From Schaalia odontolytica (lineage in GTDB: Bacteria > Actinomycetota > Actinomycetes > Actinomycetales > Actinomycetaceae), in NCBI RefSeq assembly GCF_031191545.1, contig NZ_CP133472.1:1-64000 (forward strand): a stretch of 64,000 nucleotides of DNA. The letters run 5' to 3'. The notes below the pieces were generated by a model. The model was not told the origin of the DNA, made no database searches, and saw only the letters and a list, made by a program, of their open reading frames with translations. The stretch's first letter is position 1; the number at the start of each line of letters is the position of its first letter. The position numbers and the translations under genes are program-made. Shown in pieces: positions 18,148-26,617 of this stretch.

Positions 18148-18900
18148 ATGGCTCACGTCGCATGCGGCATCGATATCGGCGGATCGGGCGTCAAGGGCGC
18201 GCTCGTTGATCTGGAAACCGGCGAGTACATTGGCGAGCAGATCCGAATTCCCACGCCTAATCCCGCCACGCCCGAGGCCGTCGCAGCCGTGTGCCGCGAG
18301 GTCATCGACCAGCTCGACGTCAAGATCGGCGTTCCGATCGGCGTCACCTTCCCCGCCCCCGTTTTTGACGGCGTGATTCCCTACATGGCGAACCTCGACC
18401 AGTCGTGGGTCAACGTCGACGTCGACGAACTCATGGAGCGCTACCTGGGTCGCGCAGTCGTCGCGCTCAACGACGCGGACGCGGCGGGCATCGCCGAAGT
18501 CGCCTACGGTGCGGCCAAGGGCCGCGACGGCGTCATCGTCTTCACCACCCAGGGCACTGGAATCGGCTCGGCGATCATCGTCAACGGCACTCTCCTCACC
18601 AACACCGAGCTCGGCCACCTCGAGATCGACGGCACTGACGCGGAGAAGAACGCATCCTCGGGCCAGAAGACCCTGCAGGGCCTGGATTGGGAGCAGTGGG
18701 CCGAGCGTCTTCAGCGCTACTACGGTCACGTAGAGTTCCTGCTCAACCCCGACCTCTTCGTGGTCGGCGGCGGCGTGTCCGAGAACCATGAGAAGTTCAT
18801 GCCCCTCCTGAAGCTGAAGACCCCCATGATCCCTGCGAAGCTGCTCAACACGGCCGGCATCGTGGGTGCCGCCTACTACGCGGCCCAGCACAGCTCCTAA
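18148..18900 (+). CDS. ppgK: polyphosphate glucokinase
   Basis: Phosphorylates glucose to glucose-6-phosphate with inorganic polyphosphate (and usually ATP), an actinobacterial ROK-family enzyme. The 250-residue protein begins with the phosphate loop ACGIDIGGSGVKGALVD (about 5-21). The glucose-binding NDADAAGIAE lies near 110, and FTTQGTGIGSA near 131-141. The start ATG 18148 has GAGGAGGGGTC upstream; a longer frame from 17965 would run through the map terminator and is not used. A shared hairpin separates it from RNase P RNA. Confidence 0.95.
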   Translation: MAHVACGIDIGGSGVKGALVDLETGEYIGEQIRIPTPNPATPEAVAAVCREVIDQLDVKIGVPIGVTFPAPVFDGVIPYMANLDQSWVNVDVDELMERYLGRAVVALNDADAAGIAEVAYGAAKGRDGVIVFTTQGTGIGSAIIVNGTLLTNTELGHLEIDGTDAEKNASSGQKTLQGLDWEQWAERLQRYYGHVEFLLNPDLFVVGGGVSENHEKFMPLLKLKTPMIPAKLLNTAGIVGAAYYAAQHSS

Positions 18901-18916
18901 GAGCCCGCACACGCAG

Positions 18917-18944
18917 AAGGACCCCGACGTGAGTCGGGGTCCTT
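18917..18944. terminator. convergent terminator between ppgK and RNase P RNA
   Basis: A perfect 12-bp stem AAGGACCCCGAC/GTCGGGGTCCTT with a GTGA loop. It lies 16 nt after ppgK (plus) and immediately after the 3' end of rnpB (minus), so it can serve both strands. Neither side has a long U tract. Confidence 0.75.
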
Positions 18945-19317
18945 CGCGGATCTGTCGGCCTATACGCCGGGTTCTGTCACGCACGCCGTTGCCGAACGTG
19001 CGGCGGCGACCATCTATCTAGGACCGTCGTTACCGACGGCCTCCAGCAACCTACCCGCAGGCATTGGACGGGCCGCCCTGCCTGCTGCTCGGTCTTGCTC
19101 CGGGTGGGGTTTACCTAGCCGACGCGGTCACCCGCGCCGCTGGTGAGCTCTTACCTCACCTTTTCACCCTTACCGACGCATGCGCACCGGTGGTTTGTTT
19201 TCTGTGGCACTGTCCCGCGGGTTACCCCGGGTGGCTGTTAGCCATCACCCTGCCCTGTGGAGCCCGGACGTTCCTCGAGCGTTTCCGCGCGCGGCCGCCC
19301 AGCCGGCAGATCCGCAA
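18945..19317 (-). ncRNA. rnpB: RNase P RNA, class A
   Basis: Catalytic RNA that removes the 5' leader of tRNA precursors. On the minus strand the 5' end GCGGATCTGCCGGC pairs with the 3' end GCCGACAGATCCGC to form P1. The conserved GAGGAACGTCCGGGCTCC block follows near 19280, ACAGTGCCACAGAAAACAAACC near 19195-19216, and the P8-P11 GGTAAACCCC region near 19105. The length of about 373 nt fits actinobacterial type A RNAs. Ends are set by P1. Confidence 0.92.
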
Positions 19318-19362
19318 CGATCATAGCGCGCAGGGGCGCACCCCCGCGATAGGGTGGTGCCC

Positions 19363-20175
19363 ATGCTGATCTGGTTACCCCCGTCGGAGGGAAAGAACGC
19401 GCCCACGCATGGGCCGGCGCTTGACGTGTGCGCGTTGTCGCGCCAAGGCCTCGCCGAAGAACGCCGACGGGTGTGCGAGGTGCTCGAATCACTTGGAGAT
19501 GGTCCTGAAGCGGCGGCGATCCTGAAGGTTGGCTCACGAATCGATTTGTCCGTCAACACCGCGCTGACGAGCGCCCCCTGCGCCCCGGCCTCGTCTGTGT
19601 TTACCGGTGTGCTGTACGAGGCGATCGAGGAATGCGCGCCTGGCGCATGGTCGAGCGAAGGCGCGTCGTGCATGTCGATCTTCTCCGGACTTTTCGGTGT
19701 CCTCTCCCCGACCGACCTCATTCCCAACCATCGTGTCGCGATGGGCGTCTCCCTCCCAGATCTGGGGGTTTTGTCGACCTGGTGGGCACCGCGCCTCGAT
19801 GAAGCACTATCCCCCGAGGCATCGGAACGCATCGTCATCGACGGCCGATCCGGACCGTATCGCGCGGCCTGCAAGGCTCCGTGGGCGCGCATGTGGGAGC
19901 TGCGCGTCGAACGGGAGGTCGGCGGCAAACGCTCCGTCATCTCCCACGACGCGAAGCGCTGGCGCGGTGCCGTTGCCGGTCGACTTCTGGCGTCCAACGG
20001 ATACTCCGCCGAGGAGACGGCGTCGGCGCAGGAGGCTCTCGAGGGCGCCGCGTACTCGCTGTCTCTCCACGACTCGCAGGGAAACGAACACCGCGTGGCG
20101 AAGGTCGAGTACGGCCCAGAAAGGCAGACGAAGAAGGGCGGATCGACACGCACAGTTACGTTGGTCACGCACTGA
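19363..20175 (+). CDS. yaaA: YaaA-family (DUF328) peroxide-stress protein
   Basis: Member of the YaaA/UPF0246 family, whose E. coli member limits iron-driven oxidative damage and binds DNA; the exact chemistry in actinobacteria is not settled. The 270-residue protein starts MLIWLPPSEGK, the family N terminus, and has the FTGVLYEAI segment near residue 81-89. The ATG 19363 lies 7 nt after TAGGGT with no ribosome-binding site, so the message is probably leaderless. It is divergent from rnpB and followed 78 nt later by the fucosidase gene. Confidence 0.85.
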   Translation: MLIWLPPSEGKNAPTHGPALDVCALSRQGLAEERRRVCEVLESLGDGPEAAAILKVGSRIDLSVNTALTSAPCAPASSVFTGVLYEAIEECAPGAWSSEGASCMSIFSGLFGVLSPTDLIPNHRVAMGVSLPDLGVLSTWWAPRLDEALSPEASERIVIDGRSGPYRAACKAPWARMWELRVEREVGGKRSVISHDAKRWRGAVAGRLLASNGYSAEETASAQEALEGAAYSLSLHDSQGNEHRVAKVEYGPERQTKKGGSTRTVTLVTH

Positions 20176-20253
20176 CCGGTACGTTATGCTTTTTCCGGAA
20201 CCTGCAGGGTGCAGGACCGGCCGACGCGTCGGCCATCAAGGGGAACCAAAGGC

Positions 20254-21591
20254 ATGATCAACGAGGACTACCTGGCTAACATTCGGCCGACTCACCGTCA
20301 GCTCCAGTGGCAGAAGATGGAGATGTACGCGTTCATCCACTTCGGTATGAACACGATGACGGACCGCGAGTGGGGCTCCGGCCACGAGGATCCCGCGCTC
20401 TTTAACCCGGGAAACGTCGACGTCGATCAGTGGATGCGGGCCCTCGTGAGCGCCGGCATGACCGGCGTGATCCTCACATGCAAGCATCACGACGGCTTTT
20501 GCCTGTGGCCCTCCGCCTACACGAAGCACTCGGTGGAGTCTTCCCCCTGGAGGGGAGGGCGCGGCGACCTCGTGCGCGAGGTGTCCGACGCGGCGGCGCG
20601 TCACGGCCTTAAGTTCGGCGTGTACCTGTCCCCCTGGGATATGACGGAGGCGACCTATGGACAGGGCGAGGCCTACAACGACTTCTACATCAACCAGCTG
20701 ATCGAGCTCCTCACCCACTACGGCCCGGTTTTCTCCGTGTGGCTGGACGGTGCGTGCGGCGAAGGCCCCAACGGCAAGGTGCAGATCTACGACTGGCAGC
20801 GCATCTACGAGACGGTGCGCGCCTTGGCTCCCGAGGCCGTCATCTCTGTGTGCGGCCCGGACGTGCGCTGGTGTGGCAACGAGGCGGGCAGCGTTCGCAC
20901 CAACGAATGGTCGGTCGTTCCCGCCGCCCTGCGCGAGGCCGAGCGCACCGCCGAGAAGTCCCAGAAGGCCGACGACGGAGAGTTCTCCCGCCAGGTAGCG
21001 TCCGGAGATGAGGATCTGGGCTCGCGCGAGGCTTTGGCCGACTACTCCGGTCCCCTTGCCTGGTACCCCGCCGAGGTCAACACCTCGACCCGCAAGGGCT
21101 GGTTCCACCACGCGAGCGAGGACTCCCACGTGCGCAGTGTCGAGGAGTTGTTCTCGATTTGGAAGGGCTCGGTCGGGGGCAACGCCACGTTCCTCCTGAA
21201 CGTTCCCCCGAACCGCGATGGCCTCCTCGCGGACGCCGACGTCGAGGTTCTCGCGCGCCTCGGCGAGAAGATCGCCGACTTCCGCTGCCGACGCATCGAG
21301 GCTTTCCGCGACAACGAAGGCGACGTCGTCACCCTTCGCTTTGACGCGCCGCGCACGGTCGTTGCCGTCGTCCTCGAAGAGGACATCACCCAGGGGCAGC
21401 GCATCGACGAGGTCGTCGTGACCTCGTGCGTGGACAGCGGCGTCGAGCAGGAGATCGCTCGGGCTCACAGCGTTGGCTACCGCCGCATTATCACCCTGGA
21501 TAAGCCCGTGACCGCCACCGGGGTGCGGGTGACGGTCACGAAGAGCAGGCAGGGCTTCTACTTGGCGGACGCGTACGCGGTTCGTTCCTGA
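20254..21591 (+). CDS. GH29 alpha-L-fucosidase
   Basis: Hydrolyses terminal fucose from glycans. The 445-residue protein has the GH29 barrel with the substrate-binding KHHDGFCLW (77-85) and the nucleophile aspartate D165 in SVWLDGACG, plus a short beta-rich C-terminal domain (about 370-445) like a truncated F5/8 type C module. There is no signal peptide, so it probably works in the cytoplasm on imported oligosaccharides. The start ATG 20254 has AAGGGGAACCAAAGG upstream. No transporter gene is adjacent. Substrate linkage cannot be read from the sequence. Confidence 0.92.
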   Translation: MINEDYLANIRPTHRQLQWQKMEMYAFIHFGMNTMTDREWGSGHEDPALFNPGNVDVDQWMRALVSAGMTGVILTCKHHDGFCLWPSAYTKHSVESSPWRGGRGDLVREVSDAAARHGLKFGVYLSPWDMTEATYGQGEAYNDFYINQLIELLTHYGPVFSVWLDGACGEGPNGKVQIYDWQRIYETVRALAPEAVISVCGPDVRWCGNEAGSVRTNEWSVVPAALREAERTAEKSQKADDGEFSRQVASGDEDLGSREALADYSGPLAWYPAEVNTSTRKGWFHHASEDSHVRSVEELFSIWKGSVGGNATFLLNVPPNRDGLLADADVEVLARLGEKIADFRCRRIEAFRDNEGDVVTLRFDAPRTVVAVVLEEDITQGQRIDEVVVTSCVDSGVEQEIARAHSVGYRRIITLDKPVTATGVRVTVTKSRQGFYLADAYAVRS

Positions 21592-21594
21592 GCC

Positions 21595-22338
21595 TCAGCG
21601 CGGCGTGTTCGCCGCCGTGCGCACGACGATCTGAGCCGTGTCCTCGGTCAGGTAGAGCTCGTCGGCGGGGGTCAGGCGGATGCGCTCAAGCTCCATCGGG
21701 CTCAGGTCGGCGGCAACGCCGATGCCGTAGCCGTCGCGGACCTCGATGACGGCGAGAGCGCCGTTGCGGCGGCGCGCATCCTCGTACTCCTCGAGCAGCG
21801 GGGCGGGCAGGCGACCCGCAAGCTCACGGCGAGTGGCGATGACACGACGCAGTTCCTCGTCCGAGTCCGCGACGTCGGCTTCGAACTGGGCCTTGAGAGC
21901 CTCGATGTCGGCGGCGATAGCCTGCGCCTCCTGCTTCATCTTGTCCTGTGCGGCCTGAGCAGCCTCGACGCGCTCCTCAGCCTCCACCTGATCGTCCTCG
22001 AGCTTGGCGAGGCGACGGTCCATCTGGGCGATCTCGTGTTCCATGGCCGAGATGTCGCGAATGGGCACCTGATTGTTGTCGATTCGGCCCTGCTGGCGCG
22101 CACGTCGCTCGGTAACCTTCGCGATCTCGTCTTCGATGCGGGTGACCTCTCGCGTCGTGTCCGCGATGACAGCGCTCTGGCTGATCGCGGCGCGCTGCAG
22201 GTCTGCGACACGTCCGGCAAACTCGCGTACCGTCGCGTGAGCAGGGTGAGAATCGCGCTTGTGGCGCAGCGCCGACTCCTTCTGGTCGAGCTTCTGAAGC
22301 TCGAGGAGTTCGAGCTGGTCGGTGTGCTGTGCTTTCAC
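21595..22338 (-). CDS. coiled-coil protein of the C4 zinc-ribbon (CT398-like) family, zinc ligands lost
   Basis: A 247-residue protein with a long coiled coil (about residues 10-180) and a small C-terminal beta domain. Position and shape match the zinc-ribbon protein that sits beside Nif3 in many actinobacteria. In that family four cysteines bind zinc near the end; this protein has no cysteine at all. Where the family has the two CxxC pairs, this one reads GYGIGVAADLSPME and LYLTEDTAQIVV. Its start overlaps the nif3 stop by 4 nt (ATGA), so the two are coupled. Confidence 0.85.
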   Translation of the reverse strand: MKAQHTDQLELLELQKLDQKESALRHKRDSHPAHATVREFAGRVADLQRAAISQSAVIADTTREVTRIEDEIAKVTERRARQQGRIDNNQVPIRDISAMEHEIAQMDRRLAKLEDDQVEAEERVEAAQAAQDKMKQEAQAIAADIEALKAQFEADVADSDEELRRVIATRRELAGRLPAPLLEEYEDARRRNGALAVIEVRDGYGIGVAADLSPMELERIRLTPADELYLTEDTAQIVVRTAANTPR

Positions 22339-23249
22339 GCTAGTTCTCCCTGGGTGACTCGGTGGCTAGTCCATGGCTCGGTGACAATCGTAGAGACTTC
22401 CACGCGAAGTTCCACATCTGCGGCGTGAGCGGCCTCGCGGAGCTTGCGCGCGAGAACGGGGAGCCACGGGGACTCCGTCGCCCAGTGAGATCCGCACAGC
22501 AGCGCGGGCGCACCGCCCTCGAGGTGCTCGGAGGCGGGGTGGTGACGCAGGTCCGCCGTGAGGTACACGTCGACTCCCGCGGCGCGCGCGACGTCAAGGG
22601 CACTATCGCCTGCCCCGCCAAGAACCGCCACTCGCTTGACCGTGGCGTTCTCGTCACCGCCGACGAACAGACCGGAGGGGCCTGCGGGAAGCACGGAAGC
22701 GACGTGGTCGGCGAATGCGCCGAGCGTCGTGGTCTCGACGGTGCCGACGCGCCCCAGGCCGATGTCGTGTCCCTCGGCATCCGTCCCGCACGGCTCCAGC
22801 GGAACGGTATCTCGCAGGCCGATCAGGTCGGCGAGCGCCGTCGCGACGCCGTCGCATGCCACGTCCGCGTTCGTGTGGGCATTGAAGAGGGCGATACCGG
22901 AACGAATGAGAGTGGTGACGACGCCCCCCTTGGGATCCGTCACCGGCAGGAAGGACGCGCCGCGCAGGAGCAGCGGGTGGTGGGTGATGACCATGTCGTA
23001 GGGTTGCCCGTCGCCGGAGGGACCGGCGACGGCCTGTGCGGCGATGGCCGCGGTGGGATCGAGGGCAAGGAGGATCGAGCGCACGGGGGATGCCGGGTCG
23101 CCCACGATGAGGCCGACGCGGTCCCACGACTGGGCCGTAGCCGCCGGATACCAGGACTCCATGAGGGCCATAACGTCGCCGACCGTCCACTTCGATGCGG
23201 ACGTATCGGCCGTGGTTGCGTGACCGTTGGGGTGAGACGAAGACTGCAT
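22335..23249 (-). CDS. Nif3-like dinuclear metal-centre protein (DUF34)
   Basis: A conserved hexameric metalloprotein of uncertain biochemical role, 304 residues. Metal ligands of the family are visible in MVITHHPLLLRG (about 86-97), FNAHTNADVA (about 119-128) and CGSHWATES near the C terminus. The start ATG 23249 lies 6 nt after TATGCT without a ribosome-binding site, so it is probably leaderless. It is divergent from lipB, only 60 nt away, and leads a two-gene unit with the coiled-coil protein. Confidence 0.92.
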   Translation of the reverse strand: MQSSSHPNGHATTADTSASKWTVGDVMALMESWYPAATAQSWDRVGLIVGDPASPVRSILLALDPTAAIAAQAVAGPSGDGQPYDMVITHHPLLLRGASFLPVTDPKGGVVTTLIRSGIALFNAHTNADVACDGVATALADLIGLRDTVPLEPCGTDAEGHDIGLGRVGTVETTTLGAFADHVASVLPAGPSGLFVGGDENATVKRVAVLGGAGDSALDVARAAGVDVYLTADLRHHPASEHLEGGAPALLCGSHWATESPWLPVLARKLREAAHAADVELRVEVSTIVTEPWTSHRVTQGELA

Positions 23250-23309
23250 GCGTCAAGCATACCGGACCCCCATTGAGCAAGGGACCCTGCCCGCGACTAT
23301 GATCACAAC
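23250..23309. promoter_or_regulatory. divergent leaderless promoters of nif3 and lipB
   Basis: Only 60 nt separate the two start codons. Toward nif3 (minus) TATGCT lies 6 nt before the ATG. Toward lipB (plus) TATGAT (23298-23303) lies 6 nt before the GTG at 23310, with TTGAGC (23273-23278) 19 nt upstream of it. The palindromic TTGAGCAA sits between them and could serve both. Confidence 0.6.
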
Positions 23310-23987
23310 GTGCAGATTTTGAGCCTACTCGACCAGGGGTTGGTCGATTACACGCAGGTTGACGCGCTCCAGCGCTCCGCGCACGAGGAGGTCCTCGCCG
23401 GCGGCGAGGACACGCTCATCGTTTCTCAATTCACCCCCACGTGGACGGCGGGGCGTCACACGAAGCCCGAGGATATTCCCTCCACGACGATCCCCGTGAT
23501 CCGTACCGACCGCGCGGGTTCTGCCACCTGGCACGGCCCCGGTCAGGTCGTCGTCTACCCCGTTGTTCGACTGCGCGAGCCCGTCGACCTCGTGCAGTGG
23601 ATCCGCGCCGTCGAGGCCTCGGTGATCGATACCGTACGCGAGGTCTGGGAGCTTCCCGTACACCGCGTCGAGGGACGCGCGGGCGTGTGGCTGACCGAAG
23701 AGGGACGCCGCGACCGCAAGATCTGCGCGATCGGCCTGAAGGTGGCGCGCGGAGCGACCCTGCACGGCATCGCTCTGAACGTCGATATCGACCCGGCACA
23801 CGCCTTCGAAGGCATCATCCCCTGCGGGCTCACGGACGCCGACGTGACCTCCCTGTCGTGGGAAGGCATTCACACAACCGTCTCCGACGCCGCATCCGAG
23901 CTTCTCCCGCGCATGGTGGAGCACATCTCCCCCTGCCTGGCAACCACTCCCACTTCCGTTTCCTACACGACGAGGTCAACGCTATGA
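23310..23987 (+). CDS. lipB: octanoyltransferase (lipoate synthesis)
   Basis: Moves octanoyl from octanoyl-ACP to the lipoyl domains of 2-oxoacid dehydrogenases. The 225-residue protein has the family block [17 protein letters not shown] near residue 68-84, the catalytic lysine in AIGLKVARG, and the catalytic cysteine in [14 protein letters not shown]. The start is GTG 23310, leaderless. Its stop overlaps the lipA start as ATGA. Pyruvate dehydrogenase E1 (aceE), whose E2 partner needs lipoate, lies 10 kb away. Confidence 0.96.
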   Translation: MQILSLLDQGLVDYTQVDALQRSAHEEVLAGGEDTLIVSQFTPTWTAGRHTKPEDIPSTTIPVIRTDRAGSATWHGPGQVVVYPVVRLREPVDLVQWIRAVEASVIDTVREVWELPVHRVEGRAGVWLTEEGRRDRKICAIGLKVARGATLHGIALNVDIDPAHAFEGIIPCGLTDADVTSLSWEGIHTTVSDAASELLPRMVEHISPCLATTPTSVSYTTRSTL

Positions 23988-25048
23988 GTACCCTGCCCGA
24001 TCCCGAAGGACGCAAGCTCCTGCGCATCGAGGTGCGTAACTCGCAAACTCCGATCGAGAAGAAGCCCGAGTGGATCCGCACGACCGCTAAGGCCGGCGAT
24101 AACTACCAGGACATGCGCTCGCTCTCGCACGCGAAGGGCCTGCACACGGTGTGTGCCGAGGCCGGCTGCCCCAACATCTACGAGTGCTGGCAGGACCGCG
24201 AGGCGACCTTCCTGCTTGGCGGCGCACTGTGTACGCGCCGCTGCGACTTCTGCGACATTGCGACGGGGCGCCCCACCGAGTACGACAAGGACGAGCCGCG
24301 TCGCATCGCCGAGTCCGTGCGCGACCTCGACCTGCGCTACGTGACGATCACGGGCGTGACCCGAGACGATCTGCCCGACGGTGCCGCATGGCTCTATGCC
24401 GAGACGTGTCGTCTCATCCACGAGCTCAACCCGGGCACCGGCGTTGAGCTGCTCGTCGATGACTTCCGCGGCCAGGACGCCTCGATCGACATGGTGATCG
24501 ACGCCGGCCCGCAGGTCTTCGCGCACAACCTCGAGACGGTGCCGCGCATCTTCAAGAAGATTCGTCCCGCCTTCAACTACGATCGCTCACTCGCGATGAT
24601 CAAGCGCGCACACGACGGCGGCATGGTCACCAAGTCGAACCTCATCCTGGGCATGGGCGAGACGCGCGAGGAGATCAGCGCGGCGATGCGCGACCTGCAC
24701 GAGTCGGGCTGCGACCTGCTGACCCTCACGCAGTACCTGCGCCCCTCTCCCCTGCACCACCCGATCGACCGCTGGGTACACCCCGAGGAGTTCGTCGAGC
24801 TGGCCGCGCAGGCCGAGGAGATGGGCTTCGCCGGCGTCATGGCCGGTCCCCTCGTGCGTTCTTCGTACCGCGCGGGCCTGCTGTGGGCAAAGGGCATGCG
24901 CGCCCGCGGCTTTGAGATTCCCGAGCAGCTACGCCACATCGCCAATTCCGGGTCGACGTTGCAGGAGGCCGGCTCCGTCCTGGCTCGCCTCAAAGAGCGC
25001 ACCGAGCGTCACGCGGCCATGGCCGCGAAGGCCGCATCGGCCTCGTGA
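23984..25048 (+). CDS. lipA: lipoyl synthase
   Basis: Radical-SAM enzyme that inserts two sulfurs into protein-bound octanoyl groups. The 354-residue protein has the auxiliary cluster motif [12 protein letters not shown] (about 58-69), the radical-SAM [10 protein letters not shown] (about 84-93) and the C-terminal serine ligand region [14 protein letters not shown] 23984 overlaps the lipB stop and its own stop overlaps the next gene as GTGA, so lipB, lipA and the ligase are translated as a coupled unit. No octanoyl-ACP gene is adjacent. Confidence 0.97.
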   Translation: MSTLPDPEGRKLLRIEVRNSQTPIEKKPEWIRTTAKAGDNYQDMRSLSHAKGLHTVCAEAGCPNIYECWQDREATFLLGGALCTRRCDFCDIATGRPTEYDKDEPRRIAESVRDLDLRYVTITGVTRDDLPDGAAWLYAETCRLIHELNPGTGVELLVDDFRGQDASIDMVIDAGPQVFAHNLETVPRIFKKIRPAFNYDRSLAMIKRAHDGGMVTKSNLILGMGETREEISAAMRDLHESGCDLLTLTQYLRPSPLHHPIDRWVHPEEFVELAAQAEEMGFAGVMAGPLVRSSYRAGLLWAKGMRARGFEIPEQLRHIANSGSTLQEAGSVLARLKERTERHAAMAAKAASAS

Positions 25049-26529
25049 CCGCCGATTACTCGCCCGCACGAGCGCTGCTCGCCGCCGCCCGTCGGTACCC
25101 GGGTCGCCGCTCTCTCGTGGACGCGGTCACTGGCCAGGAATGGAGCGTGCGCGGGGCCGCGGACACCGTGGCGCGCCTAGCCGCAGCCTTTGAGGGTGCC
25201 GGTATCGGCGAGGGTACGCGCGTCGGCGTCATCGGGGCGAACTCGCCGTGGCACTACATCGCCGCCGTGGCGGCCTCGTGGCTGCGCGCGGTGACGGTCC
25301 CGCTGTCCCCGCGTATGCCCTCGTCGACGCTCGCCTCGATGTGCGAGCAGGTGGGCGTCTCGTGGGTGTTTCTGGACGAGGTCTCTGCCCACCACGCTCC
25401 CGCCCTGTCCGGAGCGGGCGCGCAGGTCGCGTCGTTTGCGGATCTGGCTGCGTGGGCGGATCACGCCGCGCCCATCGAGAAAGCCCCCGCGCGCTGCGGG
25501 ACCGATCTCGCCGCCATCTTGTTCACGTCCGGGTCTACGGGCACCCCGCGCCCCGTCGCGCTCACGCACGAGGTCATGTGGTGGGGATCGGCAAACTTCC
25601 GCGAGGGCTTCGACTACGCGCCGACGTCCTCGGTCGTGGGCGTGTGTGCGCCCGCGAGCCACATCGGAGGCTTCAACGGGACGTCGATGGACGTGTGGAC
25701 CCACGGCGGCACCCTGGTCACTCTCGGTTTTCCGGGCTCTTTCGACGCGCGCGGCGTCATCGACGCGATCGAGCACTACGGGATCACCATGATGTTCGCC
25801 GTGCCCGCGATCGTCCGCGCAATCCTCGACGAGCACCACCGCGCGGGCGGGGACCTGTCGTCGTGGGTGCGTCCCCTCATCGGCGGCGACGCGATGACGG
25901 CGGACCTCGCCGAGGCGATGCGCGCGGTCGGCTTGTCCCCCATTCACGTGTGGGGCATGACCGAGACCTCCGGGGCGGGCACGGTCGCCACACCCGATTG
26001 CTTGGCGCCACCCGGATCGCTGGGGGTTCCCTTCCCCTACGTGGACCTGCGCGTCATGGCCACCGAGGAGCGCGAGGCCGGCGTCGATGAGATGGGCGAG
26101 ATCTGGGTGCGCGGTCCCGGCGTCGTGAGCGGCGAGGAGTGGCTGCGCACCGGCGACCTGGCGACTCGGGATGCCCACGGTTGGCTGCACATGGTGGGAC
26201 GCGCCCACCGCATGATCAACACGGCCGGAGAGCTGGTGGCTCCACCGACCGTCGAGCGGGCTCTACGCTCGCTGGACGAGGTATCGGATGCGCTCGTCGT
26301 GGGACTGCCGAATGAACGCTGGGGACAGATCGTCGCAGCCCTGATCGTCGCATCCCCCGAGGGCCGCTCCCAGGCCTCGTCGTTGAGCGCCAACGCGCTG
26401 TCCGGCGCCCTGCGCAATTGCCTCGCACCGTGGGAGAAGGTGCGTCGTGTCCTGGTCGTCGACGCGCTTCCGACTACGACGACGGGCAAGCCGGATCCGG
26501 TTGCGGCAGCGCGGCTTTTTGACAGTTGA
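25045..26529 (+). CDS. AMP-forming acyl-CoA/acid ligase (ANL family)
   Basis: Activates a carboxylic acid as its adenylate. The 494-residue protein shows the ATP loop [17 protein letters not shown] near 153-169 (arginine in place of the usual lysine), the A5 motif [11 protein letters not shown], the A7/A8 region RTGDLATRD and [11 protein letters not shown], and the catalytic lysine in TTTGKPDP near the end. Automatic pipelines would probably call it MenE-like, but no menaquinone genes are near. The start is GTG 25045 overlapping the lipA stop by 4 nt, so a role in fatty-acid or lipoate activation is a reasonable guess only. Confidence 0.85.
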   Translation: MTADYSPARALLAAARRYPGRRSLVDAVTGQEWSVRGAADTVARLAAAFEGAGIGEGTRVGVIGANSPWHYIAAVAASWLRAVTVPLSPRMPSSTLASMCEQVGVSWVFLDEVSAHHAPALSGAGAQVASFADLAAWADHAAPIEKAPARCGTDLAAILFTSGSTGTPRPVALTHEVMWWGSANFREGFDYAPTSSVVGVCAPASHIGGFNGTSMDVWTHGGTLVTLGFPGSFDARGVIDAIEHYGITMMFAVPAIVRAILDEHHRAGGDLSSWVRPLIGGDAMTADLAEAMRAVGLSPIHVWGMTETSGAGTVATPDCLAPPGSLGVPFPYVDLRVMATEEREAGVDEMGEIWVRGPGVVSGEEWLRTGDLATRDAHGWLHMVGRAHRMINTAGELVAPPTVERALRSLDEVSDALVVGLPNERWGQIVAALIVASPEGRSQASSLSANALSGALRNCLAPWEKVRRVLVVDALPTTTTGKPDPVAAARLFDS

Positions 26530-26580
26530 GGACACGGAGCCCAGGTGCGCCAGACCTCACAAAGTGCCGGTGGAATAAAT

Positions 26581-26602
26581 TAGTAAGATTAGCCTTGCGT
26601 AA
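26581..26602 (+). promoter_or_regulatory. candidate DtxR/IdeR iron box upstream of ndh
   Basis: The 19-mer at 26584-26602, TAAGATTAGCCTTGCGTAA, matches the DtxR/IdeR consensus TTAGGTTAGCCTAACCTAA at 14 positions by hand count, including the central TTAGCCT. It lies 15 nt before the ndh start, across a TAAGAT that could be the -10, so an iron-bound repressor here would block transcription. Confidence 0.5.
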
Positions 26603-26617
26603 TTGAAGGAGAGTCTT

